A stretch of DNA of 64,000 nucleotides, taken from NCBI GenBank assembly GCA_012729555.1, contig JAAYCX010000010.1, positions 1-64,000 on the forward strand, read 5' to 3'. Every line of letters begins with the position of its first letter. Within the stretch, counting starts at the first letter, position 1. The position numbers were made by a program, and so were the translations under genes. Below, one piece after another: positions 1 through 7,305 of the stretch. The notes under the pieces were generated by a model. It saw nothing but the letters and a program-made list of their open reading frames with translations. It had not been told where the DNA came from and did not search any database. Source of the DNA: Acidobacteriota bacterium (GTDB lineage: Bacteria > Acidobacteriota > UBA6911).

Positions 1-1148
1 ACCCGGGCGCTGACCAGGACCCGCAACTCCCCGGCGGCGAAGCGCTCGAGCGCCAGGCGCCGCTCCCGGCGGCCGATGTCGCAGGTGACCGGCTGGACGA
101 GGTGCTCGCGCGCGATCGCGTAGGCGGCGTCGTTGTCGGCCGTGAAGGCCAAAACGCGCGAGTCCCGGTGCTCCCCGAGGAGGGCGCCGACGATCCGGCG
201 CTTTTCCTCGGTGTAATGGATGATTTTCCGGGAACGGCGCCAGGAGGCCAGCGCCCTTTTCCCCTCGTCGCTGCGGAGGGCGAAGCGTGTGAAGTCCTCC
301 CAGCCGGCCCCGGGGGAGCGGTCGAAAAACTCCCGGCAGAAGGGGCGGAAGACGGCCAGCTCGAACTGGTAGGCCTCCCGTTCCCGGGGGGAGAGCCCCA
401 CCGAAATGGTGACCAGGCTGTAGGGGGCGAGCCAGCGGCCGGCCAGTTCCTCCACCCGAGCGCGGTAGATTTCCGGGCCGACGAGGGCTTCGAGGCGGCC
501 GACCCGGCGGGGGTCCTCGGGCATGGTGGCGCTCAGCCCCAGCCGCGCCCCGGCGGTGGACATCTCGAGGATCTCCTCCCCGAGCCCGGCGCCGAGGTGG
601 TGCACCTCGTCGATCACCAGGAGGGAATGGCGGTTCCCCAGCGTTTCCATATGCCGCCGGGCGCTCGAAAAGGTGGCGACGGTGACCGGCCCCTCGGTCC
701 GGCGCCCGTCGCCGAACTCCCCGACGGGAAGGGCCGGGATGGCCCGGAGAGTTTCGACCCATTGCGCCATCAGGGCGCGGGTGGGGACGAGGCAGAGGGT
801 GCGCAGCCCGGTCCGGGCCATCGCCGCGACCGCGACGCGCGTCTTCCCGGCGCCGGTGGGGAGGGAGAGGATGCCCCTCAGCCCGGAAGCCTCCCATGCG
901 GCGAGCGCGGCGGCCTGGTAGGGGCGCAGTTCGGGCGCCGCCACCGCCGGCGGGGGGGGCAACGGGGGGAGGGCCTCGTCGCAAAAGGGGATGCGGCGGC
1001 TCCGGAGTTCGCGGCGGAGCTCCGGGTAGGCGCAGGCGGGAGCGCGCCAGGCGCCCACGCGCGCGTCCCACCGCACCCCCGGGAGGCTTTCCGCACCCCC
1101 GAGGTCCCCCGGGAGCAGAAGGGTGCCGCGATCGAACGAGAGCCGCAT
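1..1148 (-). CDS. XPB/RadD-type DEAD/DEAH-box helicase (C-terminus beyond window edge)
   Basis: Superfamily 2 ATP-dependent nucleic-acid helicase of the XPB/RadD type, probably acting in DNA repair. About 382 residues are visible; the C-terminal helicase half runs off the left edge. Visible motifs: Walker A LPTGAGKTRV (residues 96-105), motif II DEVH (180-183) and motif III SAT (206-208). The first 70 residues form a small N-terminal region before the ELRPYQ entry motif. The ATG at 1148 is preceded by AGGAGG (complement of 1153-1159) at good spacing, which fixes the start. The large open frame on the opposite strand is an antisense shadow. Confidence 0.88.
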   Translation of the reverse strand, partial: MRLSFDRGTLLLPGDLGGAESLPGVRWDARVGAWRAPACAYPELRRELRSRRIPFCDEALPPLPPPPAVAAPELRPYQAAALAAWEASGLRGILSLPTGAGKTRVAVAAMARTGLRTLCLVPTRALMAQWVETLRAIPALPVGEFGDGRRTEGPVTVATFSSARRHMETLGNRHSLLVIDEVHHLGAGLGEEILEMSTAGARLGLSATMPEDPRRVGRLEALVGPEIYRARVEELAGRWLAPYSLVTISVGLSPREREAYQFELAVFRPFCREFFDRSPGAGWEDFTRFALRSDEGKRALASWRRSRKIIHYTEEKRRIVGALLGEHRDSRVLAFTADNDAAYAIAREHLVQPVTCDIGRRERRLALERFAAGELRVLVSAR

Positions 1149-1290
1149 GGTATCCTCCTGTCTATCTAATGAGGACCGGGCGATTTGAGCCGGTTTTTTC
1201 ACGACCGGGCCGAAAGCGAAACAACGCGGTCCCGGCGTCGTATGTCTTAATTGGAACGGAGGGTCCGGGCCTGGTGGGACATTCTGTTTA

Positions 1291-1318
1291 TTGAAGATGT
1301 AAATTACTCAGATATAAG
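1291..1318 (+). promoter_or_regulatory. candidate sigma-70 promoter for the secreted-protein gene
   Basis: TTGAAG (1291-1296) and TATAAG (1313-1318) are separated by 16 nt, 17 nt before the ATG at 1335. The stretch is markedly AT-richer than its surroundings. This is motif matching only. The rest of the 186-bp gap 1149-1334 shows nothing else recognisable. Confidence 0.4.
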
Positions 1319-1334
1319 GGGTTGCGTGCATTCC

Positions 1335-2033
1335 ATGATCAAAGCTTCTCTCGTGGCTATCTTTTTCCCGCTGCTGGCGTTTTCCGCGACCTCCTGGGGC
1401 GGGCACGAAAATTTCAGCAAATGGTCACTCGAAGGGGCGGTCAAGCTCCTGAACGATTCCCCCTGGGCGCGCCAGGAGACCTTCACCCGCGTCATCCGCG
1501 GAGTGGGGAGCGGCATTTCGGGGGAGAAGGAGATCTACAACACCTTCTACGTGAGGTTCCTTTCCGCCCGGCCGGTGCGCGAGGCCTACGCCCGGATCCA
1601 GCAGATCCAGCACGGGTACGACCGGATGAAGCCGGAGGAGAAGCGGCGGTTCGAGGCGCTCCAGGCGGGCAACCTCGACATGGACGTGTCGCGCTTCATC
1701 GTCCTGAGTGTCGGTTTTCGCTCCAACGACCCGAACGAGGAGAGCGCCATCCGGCGTTTCTTCCAGAGCGAGACCGTCGAGACCCTCAGGAGCAAGGCCT
1801 TTCTCTCCACCCCGTCATGCCCCCAGGTGGAACTCATCGCCTATTTTCCGCACCAGGAGGAGAGCGTCGGGGCCAAATTCGTCTTCCCCCGTGAAGTCGA
1901 CGGGGTCCCCGTGATCGGGGAGCATTGCCCCAACATCACCCTCGAGCTGCTGGATGTCCCGGGGACCGAATCCCGCCTGTACGCGAAGTTCGAGGTCAAG
2001 CCGATGAGGGTCGGCGACCAGCTTGTTTTCTGA
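1335..2033 (+). CDS. secreted hypothetical protein upstream of Oar-like receptor
   Basis: Protein of 232 residues that I do not assign to a named family. The N-terminus is a clear Sec signal peptide (MIKASLVAIFFPLLAFSA...). The mature part starts with a helix containing a WSLEGAVKLLNDSPWA segment, a pattern I associate with small secreted proteins of Acidobacteriota found beside Oar-like receptors. The ATG at 1335 is chosen because it begins the signal peptide; an upstream in-frame start would add 28 unlikely residues. The outer-membrane barrel gene follows 52 nt downstream, so co-expression and an envelope role are likely. No catalytic motif is visible. Confidence 0.8.
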   Translation: MIKASLVAIFFPLLAFSATSWGGHENFSKWSLEGAVKLLNDSPWARQETFTRVIRGVGSGISGEKEIYNTFYVRFLSARPVREAYARIQQIQHGYDRMKPEEKRRFEALQAGNLDMDVSRFIVLSVGFRSNDPNEESAIRRFFQSETVETLRSKAFLSTPSCPQVELIAYFPHQEESVGAKFVFPREVDGVPVIGEHCPNITLELLDVPGTESRLYAKFEVKPMRVGDQLVF

Positions 2034-2085
2034 CCCCCGGTCCCCGAACCCGTCAACCCTGGTTTTCCCTCTTGCAGGATTTTTC

Positions 2086-4863
2086 ATGCTTATGCGTTTT
2101 GCGCTGATGGCGCTGGTGTTATGTTTGGCCCCACTGTGCGCGGCCGCTTCCGGACAGGAACCGGAGGCGACGGCCGACGCCCCCGACGCGGGGACCGTCG
2201 AGTCCCCACCCGGACTCGACGGGGGACTTTTCAAAGACGAAGGGGAACGCTCGCTGTCGCCGGGCCTGCAGCAGATCAAGTCCTTCCGGTTGAGACTGGG
2301 GACCGAGTGGCAGCCGGAGGGCCCGGTCAGGGACGAATCGACCGCCCTGATCGTCAACCCCTTTTCGGTCCGAAAGCGGGGGAAAATCTACGGCTCGGTC
2401 TACGAATACCACCGCAACGACAATTTCGACGCCCGCAATTTCTTCGACCCGGTGGGGCAGAAGCTGCCCGAATTCAAGCGCAACCAGTTCGGCGTAAGCC
2501 TGGGGGCTTCGATCACCTCGAGGCTGAAGGTGTTCGGCAGCTATGACGGCCTGCGGGTGATCCGGGGCTCGACCCTCCTCTCCCTGGTCCCCACCGACGC
2601 CATGAAACAGGGGGACTTCAGCGCCGTCCCCGGGCGGCAACTGATCGACCCCTTCACGGGCGAGCCCTTTGTGGGCAACCGGATCCCCGAGGAGCGCATC
2701 CACCCGGTGGCCTCCCGGCTGCTCGGGCTCTTTCCCGATCCCAACCGGGACGACCCGGTGCGCAACTACGTCAACAACCAGCCCTCCGTGGAGAACCGCG
2801 ACACCGTCTCCACCAGGATCGATTACGAATGGAGCCCGCAGACCAAGGTCTTCGGCACCTACGAAATCAGCGACGGCGTGCGGCGGCTGGTCTCCGCCCT
2901 TCCCGCCTTCGGCAACGAGGTTGACGAGAGGGACCAGGAGGTTGCGATCGATCTGAGCCACTCCTTCAGCCCGAACAAGGTGTTCAGCCTGAAGGTGGGG
3001 TTCGACCGCTTCTCCAGCCTGCAGACCTCGGACCAGGCTTTCCAGGAAGGGCTGCTCGATTCGATCGGGATCGCCGGCGTCGGGGTGCTCGACCCGATGG
3101 ACGAGGGGTACCCGGAGATGGAGATCCTCGGCTATTCCGGGATCGGGTCGATGTCGATGGCCAGCTTCGTGAGCCCCTCGCCCGAGAGCTTCAACCAGAA
3201 CGGCTATTCCCTCAGCGCCGGCTATACCTACGTGAGCGGGGAGCACACCCTCTCCCTGGGGGGGAGCCTGAATGTCAATCAATACAACGACATGAGGACC
3301 TGGGGCACCCGCCGCGGGCAGTTCGGGTTTTCGGGCCAGTTCACGGGGGATGCCTTCGCCGATTTCCTCCTGGGAATCCCCTACACCGCGGCCCGGGGCG
3401 TCGGCTCGGACCGGGCCGACCTGAGAAAACGCTCCTGGCGCCTCTACCTGAACGACAGCTGGAAACTGAGCCCCAACTTCACCCTCACGATGGGGCTCGC
3501 CTACAGCTATTCCCCCTTCTTCCACTCCACCCGCGACAACGTGTCGTTCTTCTACCCGCTGGTGCAGGAAGCGCCGCGGGACGGGGAGGTCGTCGTGACC
3601 GGCAGCTCCCGGGCCCGGGAGCTGGGGCTCGACCTGGACCCGGGGCACGCGGCCTACGACGACAAGAACGACTGGCAGCCGAGCTTCGGCGTGGCCTACA
3701 GCCCCTTCGGCAACAACCGGCTGGTGCTGCGGGCGTCCTACAGCATCGGACACAGCTCGATGAACACCTTCCAGGCCCTGACCTACATGGGGCGGAACTA
3801 CCCGTTCTTCTATGTCCAGAAGGCGGAATCCCCGGTACGGCCCGACCTCGATATCGCCGATCCCTTCGAATCGGCCGCCCTCCCCGCGCTCAGTTTCACG
3901 GCGGCCGATCCGGAGCTGCGAAATTCCTTCATGCAGAACCGGGAGGTGGCGCTGCAGTACGAGTTTTTGAGCAACTGGAGCATGGAATTGAAGTATTCGG
4001 GGCGGATCACCACCCGCTTCTACCGCGTGGTCCCCGGGAACGTCCCCCTGCCCGCCCCCGCCGGCGAGCCGATCCAGCCGCGGCGGCCGAACCCCGACTA
4101 CGGGATCTTCGAAATCCTCAAGAGCGACGCCACCTATACCAATAACGAAATGAATGCCCGGGTGACCCGGCGCCTGACCGACTTCTTTTCGCTCCAGGCG
4201 AATTTCACCTGGGGGCGCGCGATCAGCGACGCCTACAGCTGGACCTTCGCCAACCCGAACAATCCCCGCGACCTCGGCGCCGAGCGCTCGCTCTATGGAT
4301 TCTTCCCGACCAAGTCGTTCAACCTGAACTACATCCTCGACCTGCCGCTGGGGAAGGACAGGTTGTTGTCTACCCGCTGGGCGGGCAGGCTCGGGGTGCT
4401 GCTCGAAGGGTGGCGGATTTCGGGGATTACCAACATCATGAGCGGGAGCCCCTTCAGCCCGGAGATTTTCGGGGACCCCAACAACGACGGCGTCTGGGGC
4501 GACCGTCCCGACCGGATCGGGGAGGGGAATCTTCCCAAGTCGGAGCGGTCGATCGACAAGTGGTTCGAGACCGCCGACTTCCGCATACCCGACTACGGCG
4601 GGCCCGAAGGGAGATGGTTCGGCAACTCGGGCCGGAACGTTCTCCTGTCCCCCGGTTCGACCCAGTGGGACATCAGCGTCATGAAGACCACGCCCGTCAC
4701 CCGCTCGGGCAACCTGCTCGAGTTCCGGGTGCAGTTCTTCAACGCCTTCAACCACGTGAATTTCGACCAGCCGGGGAATTTCATCAACTCCCCCACCTTC
4801 GGCGTGATCTCGGGGGCGGACGACGCCCGGGAGATCGAGATCGCCCTGAAGTATTCCTTCTGA
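2086..4863 (+). CDS. Oar-like TonB-dependent-receptor-type outer-membrane barrel, apparently lacking plug
   Basis: Outer-membrane beta-barrel of 925 residues with signal peptide (about 1-22). Family signatures: GSVYEYHRNDNFDARNFFDP at about residues 108-127, the QGDFSAVPGRQLIDPFTGEPF block, RIPEERIHPVASRLLGLFPDPN, and a C-terminal strand ending in Phe (IALKYSF). These are hallmarks of the large Oar-type receptors expanded in Acidobacteriota. Those proteins normally carry an N-terminal carboxypeptidase-regulatory domain and a plug before the GSVYEYHRND block. Here only about 85 mature residues precede it, so both seem to be missing and no TonB box is evident. The ATG at 2086 begins the signal peptide; GCAGGA lies upstream. 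The ligand is unknown. Confidence 0.88.
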   Translation: MLMRFALMALVLCLAPLCAAASGQEPEATADAPDAGTVESPPGLDGGLFKDEGERSLSPGLQQIKSFRLRLGTEWQPEGPVRDESTALIVNPFSVRKRGKIYGSVYEYHRNDNFDARNFFDPVGQKLPEFKRNQFGVSLGASITSRLKVFGSYDGLRVIRGSTLLSLVPTDAMKQGDFSAVPGRQLIDPFTGEPFVGNRIPEERIHPVASRLLGLFPDPNRDDPVRNYVNNQPSVENRDTVSTRIDYEWSPQTKVFGTYEISDGVRRLVSALPAFGNEVDERDQEVAIDLSHSFSPNKVFSLKVGFDRFSSLQTSDQAFQEGLLDSIGIAGVGVLDPMDEGYPEMEILGYSGIGSMSMASFVSPSPESFNQNGYSLSAGYTYVSGEHTLSLGGSLNVNQYNDMRTWGTRRGQFGFSGQFTGDAFADFLLGIPYTAARGVGSDRADLRKRSWRLYLNDSWKLSPNFTLTMGLAYSYSPFFHSTRDNVSFFYPLVQEAPRDGEVVVTGSSRARELGLDLDPGHAAYDDKNDWQPSFGVAYSPFGNNRLVLRASYSIGHSSMNTFQALTYMGRNYPFFYVQKAESPVRPDLDIADPFESAALPALSFTAADPELRNSFMQNREVALQYEFLSNWSMELKYSGRITTRFYRVVPGNVPLPAPAGEPIQPRRPNPDYGIFEILKSDATYTNNEMNARVTRRLTDFFSLQANFTWGRAISDAYSWTFANPNNPRDLGAERSLYGFFPTKSFNLNYILDLPLGKDRLLSTRWAGRLGVLLEGWRISGITNIMSGSPFSPEIFGDPNNDGVWGDRPDRIGEGNLPKSERSIDKWFETADFRIPDYGGPEGRWFGNSGRNVLLSPGSTQWDISVMKTTPVTRSGNLLEFRVQFFNAFNHVNFDQPGNFINSPTFGVISGADDAREIEIALKYSF

Positions 4864-4892
4864 TGGAAACAGGTTTTTCGGGGAGTGCAACC

Positions 4893-5570
4893 ATGGAGAT
4901 TCCGACGCTCGAAATCGATCCCGGGCTGGGACCGGGGACGGTGCGCGCGGCCCTGGTTTGGGGACTGGAACTCCCGGGCTGCGCGCCGACCGCGGCCGTC
5001 CCCACGTACATTGCCGAGTTGCTCGAGCGGGTGCGCGCCGCCGGGGAAGGGTTTCTCGACGCCGGGCGCCGCGCGGCCGTGCGCGGGATGCTGCGGCACG
5101 GGCGCTTCAAGCCCTCGGGGCGGAGCAAGCCGGCGAGCGAGTATCTCCTGGCCGCCGCCCTCGGGGGGGATTTCCCCCTGGTCAACCCGCCCGTGGACGC
5201 CAACAACGCCGTGAGCCTCCAGTCGGGCTACCCCGCCAGCGTCTTCGACCTGGACCTCACGGGCCACTCCCTGCGCCTGCGGCGCGGAAGGGCGCGGGAA
5301 TCGTACGTGTTCAACCCCTCGGGACAGGAGATCGGGCTGGAAGACCTCCTGTGCGTCTGTCGGCGGCAGGGGGAACTCTGGGTGCCGTGCGGGAACCCGG
5401 TCAAGGATTCCATGACCACCAAAACCCGGGAGGCGACGCGCGCCGTCGTGGCCGTCGTCTACGCTCCCGCCGGTGAGAGCGCGGCCCTCCTCGAGGCCGC
5501 GGCCGAAAGGTTCTCCACCCTTCTTGCCGCCGAGTGCGGCGCCGCCCGCGCCGGCTGGAATATCGCCTGA
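4893..5570 (+). CDS. B3/4 domain protein (PheRS beta-like editing fold)
   Basis: Stand-alone B3/B4 domain protein of 225 residues, a fold also found as the editing module of the phenylalanyl-tRNA synthetase beta chain. The segment from FKPSGRSKPASEYLL through FPLVNPPVDANNAVSLQSGYPASVFDLD matches family members, and the C-terminal KTREATRAVVAVVYAP strand completes the core. The exact substrate of the free-standing family is not known to me; clearance of mischarged tRNA or amino-acid handling is the usual suggestion. The ATG at 4893 has GGGGAG 7 nt upstream. An alternative ATG at 4863 overlaps the preceding stop. Confidence 0.8.
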   Translation: MEIPTLEIDPGLGPGTVRAALVWGLELPGCAPTAAVPTYIAELLERVRAAGEGFLDAGRRAAVRGMLRHGRFKPSGRSKPASEYLLAAALGGDFPLVNPPVDANNAVSLQSGYPASVFDLDLTGHSLRLRRGRARESYVFNPSGQEIGLEDLLCVCRRQGELWVPCGNPVKDSMTTKTREATRAVVAVVYAPAGESAALLEAAAERFSTLLAAECGAARAGWNIA

Positions 5571-5571
5571 C

Positions 5572-5611
5572 CCTCCCGCATCCCGGCGCCCGTCGGGAGG
5601 CGTGTTATAAT
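5572..5611 (+). promoter_or_regulatory. hairpin followed by TATAAT box of HAD gene
   Basis: CCTCCCG (5572-5578) pairs with CGGGAGG (5594-5600) just after the stop of the preceding gene. TATAAT (5606-5611) follows, ending 9 nt before the ATG at 5621. The transcript start would fall within about 3 nt of the start codon, and no Shine-Dalgarno is present, so a leaderless mRNA is likely. The hairpin has no U tract and is a weak terminator candidate. Confidence 0.45.
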
Positions 5612-5620
5612 CATGGACGC

Positions 5621-6565
5621 ATGAAATCCGCGCTTTCCACCCTGGTCTTCGACCTGGACGACACCCTGATGGCCGAGGAGAGTTCGGCCGAGGCGGCCTT
5701 CGTCGCGGCGGGTGAACCGGCCCGGGAGCGGTATCGGATCGACCCCCGTGCGCTCCACCTGACGCTGCGCAAGGCGTGCCGCGAGCGCTGGTACGCGTTC
5801 CCGGAGCACCCCTACTGCAAGCGGGTGGGGATCAGTTCGTGGGAAGGGATGTGGGCCGAGTTCACCGGTCCGGGGCCGGAGCTGGAGCGGCTGCGCTCCT
5901 GGGCTCCGGTCTATCGGTTCCAGTCGTGGCAGACGGCCCTCCGCCGGCACGGAGTCGACGACCCCGCCCTGGCCGGGGAGATGGCCGAGGCCTTCCCGCG
6001 CCTGCGGCGCCGGCTCCACGTCATCTACCCCGATACCCTCCCCGCCCTGCGGAAACTGGAAGGCTATGCCCTCGGGCTCCTCACCAACGGAGCCGCGGAC
6101 CTCCAGCGGCGCAAGATCGAGGGGGCGGGGATCGCGGGATACTTTCGGGAGATCCTGATTTCGGGCGACATCGGATTCGGCAAGCCCGACCCGCGGATCT
6201 ACGGCCTCATGCTCGAGCGGCTCGGGGCCGCGCCCCGCGCCGCGCTCATGATCGGCAACAACCCCGTCACCGACATCGCCGCGGCGCAGCGCGCGGGGAT
6301 GCGGGCGGTCTGGGTCAACCGTGCGGGCGCGGCCCCGTCCGGCGGTGTCGTCCCGGACTGGGAGATCGCCGATCTCTCCGAACTCGAACCGGTGCTCGAA
6401 GCCGCCGGGGGGGGTGGGTCGATCCGGGCCAGGCGAAAGGGGGAAGATGATGGACGCATTCATGCGGGCGGCGATCGAGGAGGCCGAAAAAGGCCTGGCG
6501 GAAGGGGGGATCCCGATCGGTTCCGTGCTGGTGGTCGGCGGGAAGATCGCGGGGAGGGGGCATAA
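5621..6565 (+). CDS. HAD-family phosphatase, YjjG-like, with out-of-family C-terminal tail
   Basis: Haloacid-dehalogenase-type phosphohydrolase of 314 residues as read. Motif I FDLDDTL is near residue 8, motif II is LLTNGA, the motif III lysine is in FGKPDPRIYG, and motif IV reads GNNPVTD (a usual acidic residue replaced by Asn). The family fold ends near LSELEPVLEAAGGGG. The last ~48 residues are basic, low-complexity and lie in an alternative frame of the next gene, giving a 119-bp overlap. One extra G in the G8 run at 6407-6414 would end the protein at a TGA at 6448-6450, overlapping the next start in the usual ATGA manner. A sequencing error, a real indel or slippage are all possible. A pyrimidine-nucleotide phosphatase role is suggested by the neighbour. 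Confidence 0.85.
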   Translation: MKSALSTLVFDLDDTLMAEESSAEAAFVAAGEPARERYRIDPRALHLTLRKACRERWYAFPEHPYCKRVGISSWEGMWAEFTGPGPELERLRSWAPVYRFQSWQTALRRHGVDDPALAGEMAEAFPRLRRRLHVIYPDTLPALRKLEGYALGLLTNGAADLQRRKIEGAGIAGYFREILISGDIGFGKPDPRIYGLMLERLGAAPRAALMIGNNPVTDIAAAQRAGMRAVWVNRAGAAPSGGVVPDWEIADLSELEPVLEAAGGGGSIRARRKGEDDGRIHAGGDRGGRKRPGGRGDPDRFRAGGRREDRGEGA

Positions 6566-6890
6566 CCGGAGGGTGCAGCGGGGGAGCGCGATCCTGCATG
6601 CGGAGATGGACGCCCTGGAAAGCGCCGGCAGGTTGTCGGCCCGGGACTACGCCTCCTCCGCGCTCTACACCACCCTCTCGCCCTGCGACATGTGCAGCGG
6701 CGCCGCCCTCCTCTACGGGATACCCCTGATCGTGATCGGGGAGAACCGGACCTTCCGGGGCCCGGAGGACTACCTGCGCTCGCGCGGGATGGAACTGGCG
6801 ATCCTGGACGACGCGGAGTGCGTCCGGCTGATGAGGGAGTTCATCGCCGCGAACCCGGGGCTCTGGAACGAGGATATCGGCAAGCCCTAA
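6447..6890 (+). CDS. yeast-type cytosine deaminase (zinc nucleobase deaminase)
   Basis: Zinc-dependent deaminase of 147 residues. The HAE motif (H51, E53) and SPCDMCSGA (zinc Cys80, Cys83) give the catalytic centre. Unlike bacterial CodA, an amidohydrolase, it resembles fungal cytosine deaminase Fcy1 closely: YTTLSPCDMC, YGIP, an IGEN motif, YLRSRG and the terminal W-x-EDIG segment, which in yeast helps form the active site. The predicted reaction is cytosine to uracil plus ammonia in pyrimidine salvage. The start is ATG 6447 or 6450, with a G/A-rich Shine-Dalgarno inside the upstream HAD gene. The two genes are probably translationally coupled. Confidence 0.88.
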   Translation: MMDAFMRAAIEEAEKGLAEGGIPIGSVLVVGGKIAGRGHNRRVQRGSAILHAEMDALESAGRLSARDYASSALYTTLSPCDMCSGAALLYGIPLIVIGENRTFRGPEDYLRSRGMELAILDDAECVRLMREFIAANPGLWNEDIGKP

Positions 6891-6936
6891 AGCCGCCCCC
6901 GCTTTTTGCCGATCAGGCACCTCATCGGGGGGAATC

Positions 6937-7305
6937 ATGCACAGCCGGAGCCGCGTAGCCCAGGATCGCCGCAACCTGTCCCGCATCGCCACGTGCCTCG
7001 ACTGCCGCTTCGACGCCTCGGGCACGTCCAGGGAGGGGGTCGTGATCGACCTTTCCCTCAAGGGGGCCTATGTCTCCTCCGCCTTTCTCCCCCCGGGGGG
7101 GAGCCGCATCAGCCTGACCCTCCTCTCCGGCCCGCTGGAGCGGCCGTTGACGATCGAGGGGAAGGTCCGGCGGTGGCACGCGGGGATGAGCGGGAGCGGC
7201 AAGGGGCGGTTCGGGGTCGAATTCGACCACACCCCGGTCGACCTGGCCCGCCTGATCGGCCGGCTGGTCAACAATGTCTCCTCAAAGGAACCGCGGGCGG
7301 GCTAG
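6937..7305 (+). CDS. PilZ domain protein (cyclic-di-GMP receptor)
   Basis: Single-domain PilZ protein of 122 residues. Both c-di-GMP-binding signatures are present: an arginine-rich RRxxxR segment (residues 11-16) and DLSLKG (D38-x-S40-x-x-G43). The remainder fits the PilZ barrel (GKVRRW...RFGVEFDH). It presumably relays c-di-GMP level to motility, pilus or polysaccharide functions; Tad and polysaccharide genes occur elsewhere in the window, but no partner is adjacent. Its TAG stop shares the palindrome CTAG with the stop of the convergent gene. Confidence 0.9.
   Translation: MHSRSRVAQDRRNLSRIATCLDCRFDASGTSREGVVIDLSLKGAYVSSAFLPPGGSRISLTLLSGPLERPLTIEGKVRRWHAGMSGSGKGRFGVEFDHTPVDLARLIGRLVNNVSSKEPRAG

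Noticed and set aside
102-1169. 355-codon plus-strand frame at the left edge
   Set aside because: Low-complexity Gly/Pro/Arg translation antisense to the helicase, which has all expected motifs and a Shine-Dalgarno.
2119-4890. 923-codon open frame opposite the Oar-like gene
   Set aside because: Shadow frame; the plus strand encodes a protein with signal peptide and family motifs.
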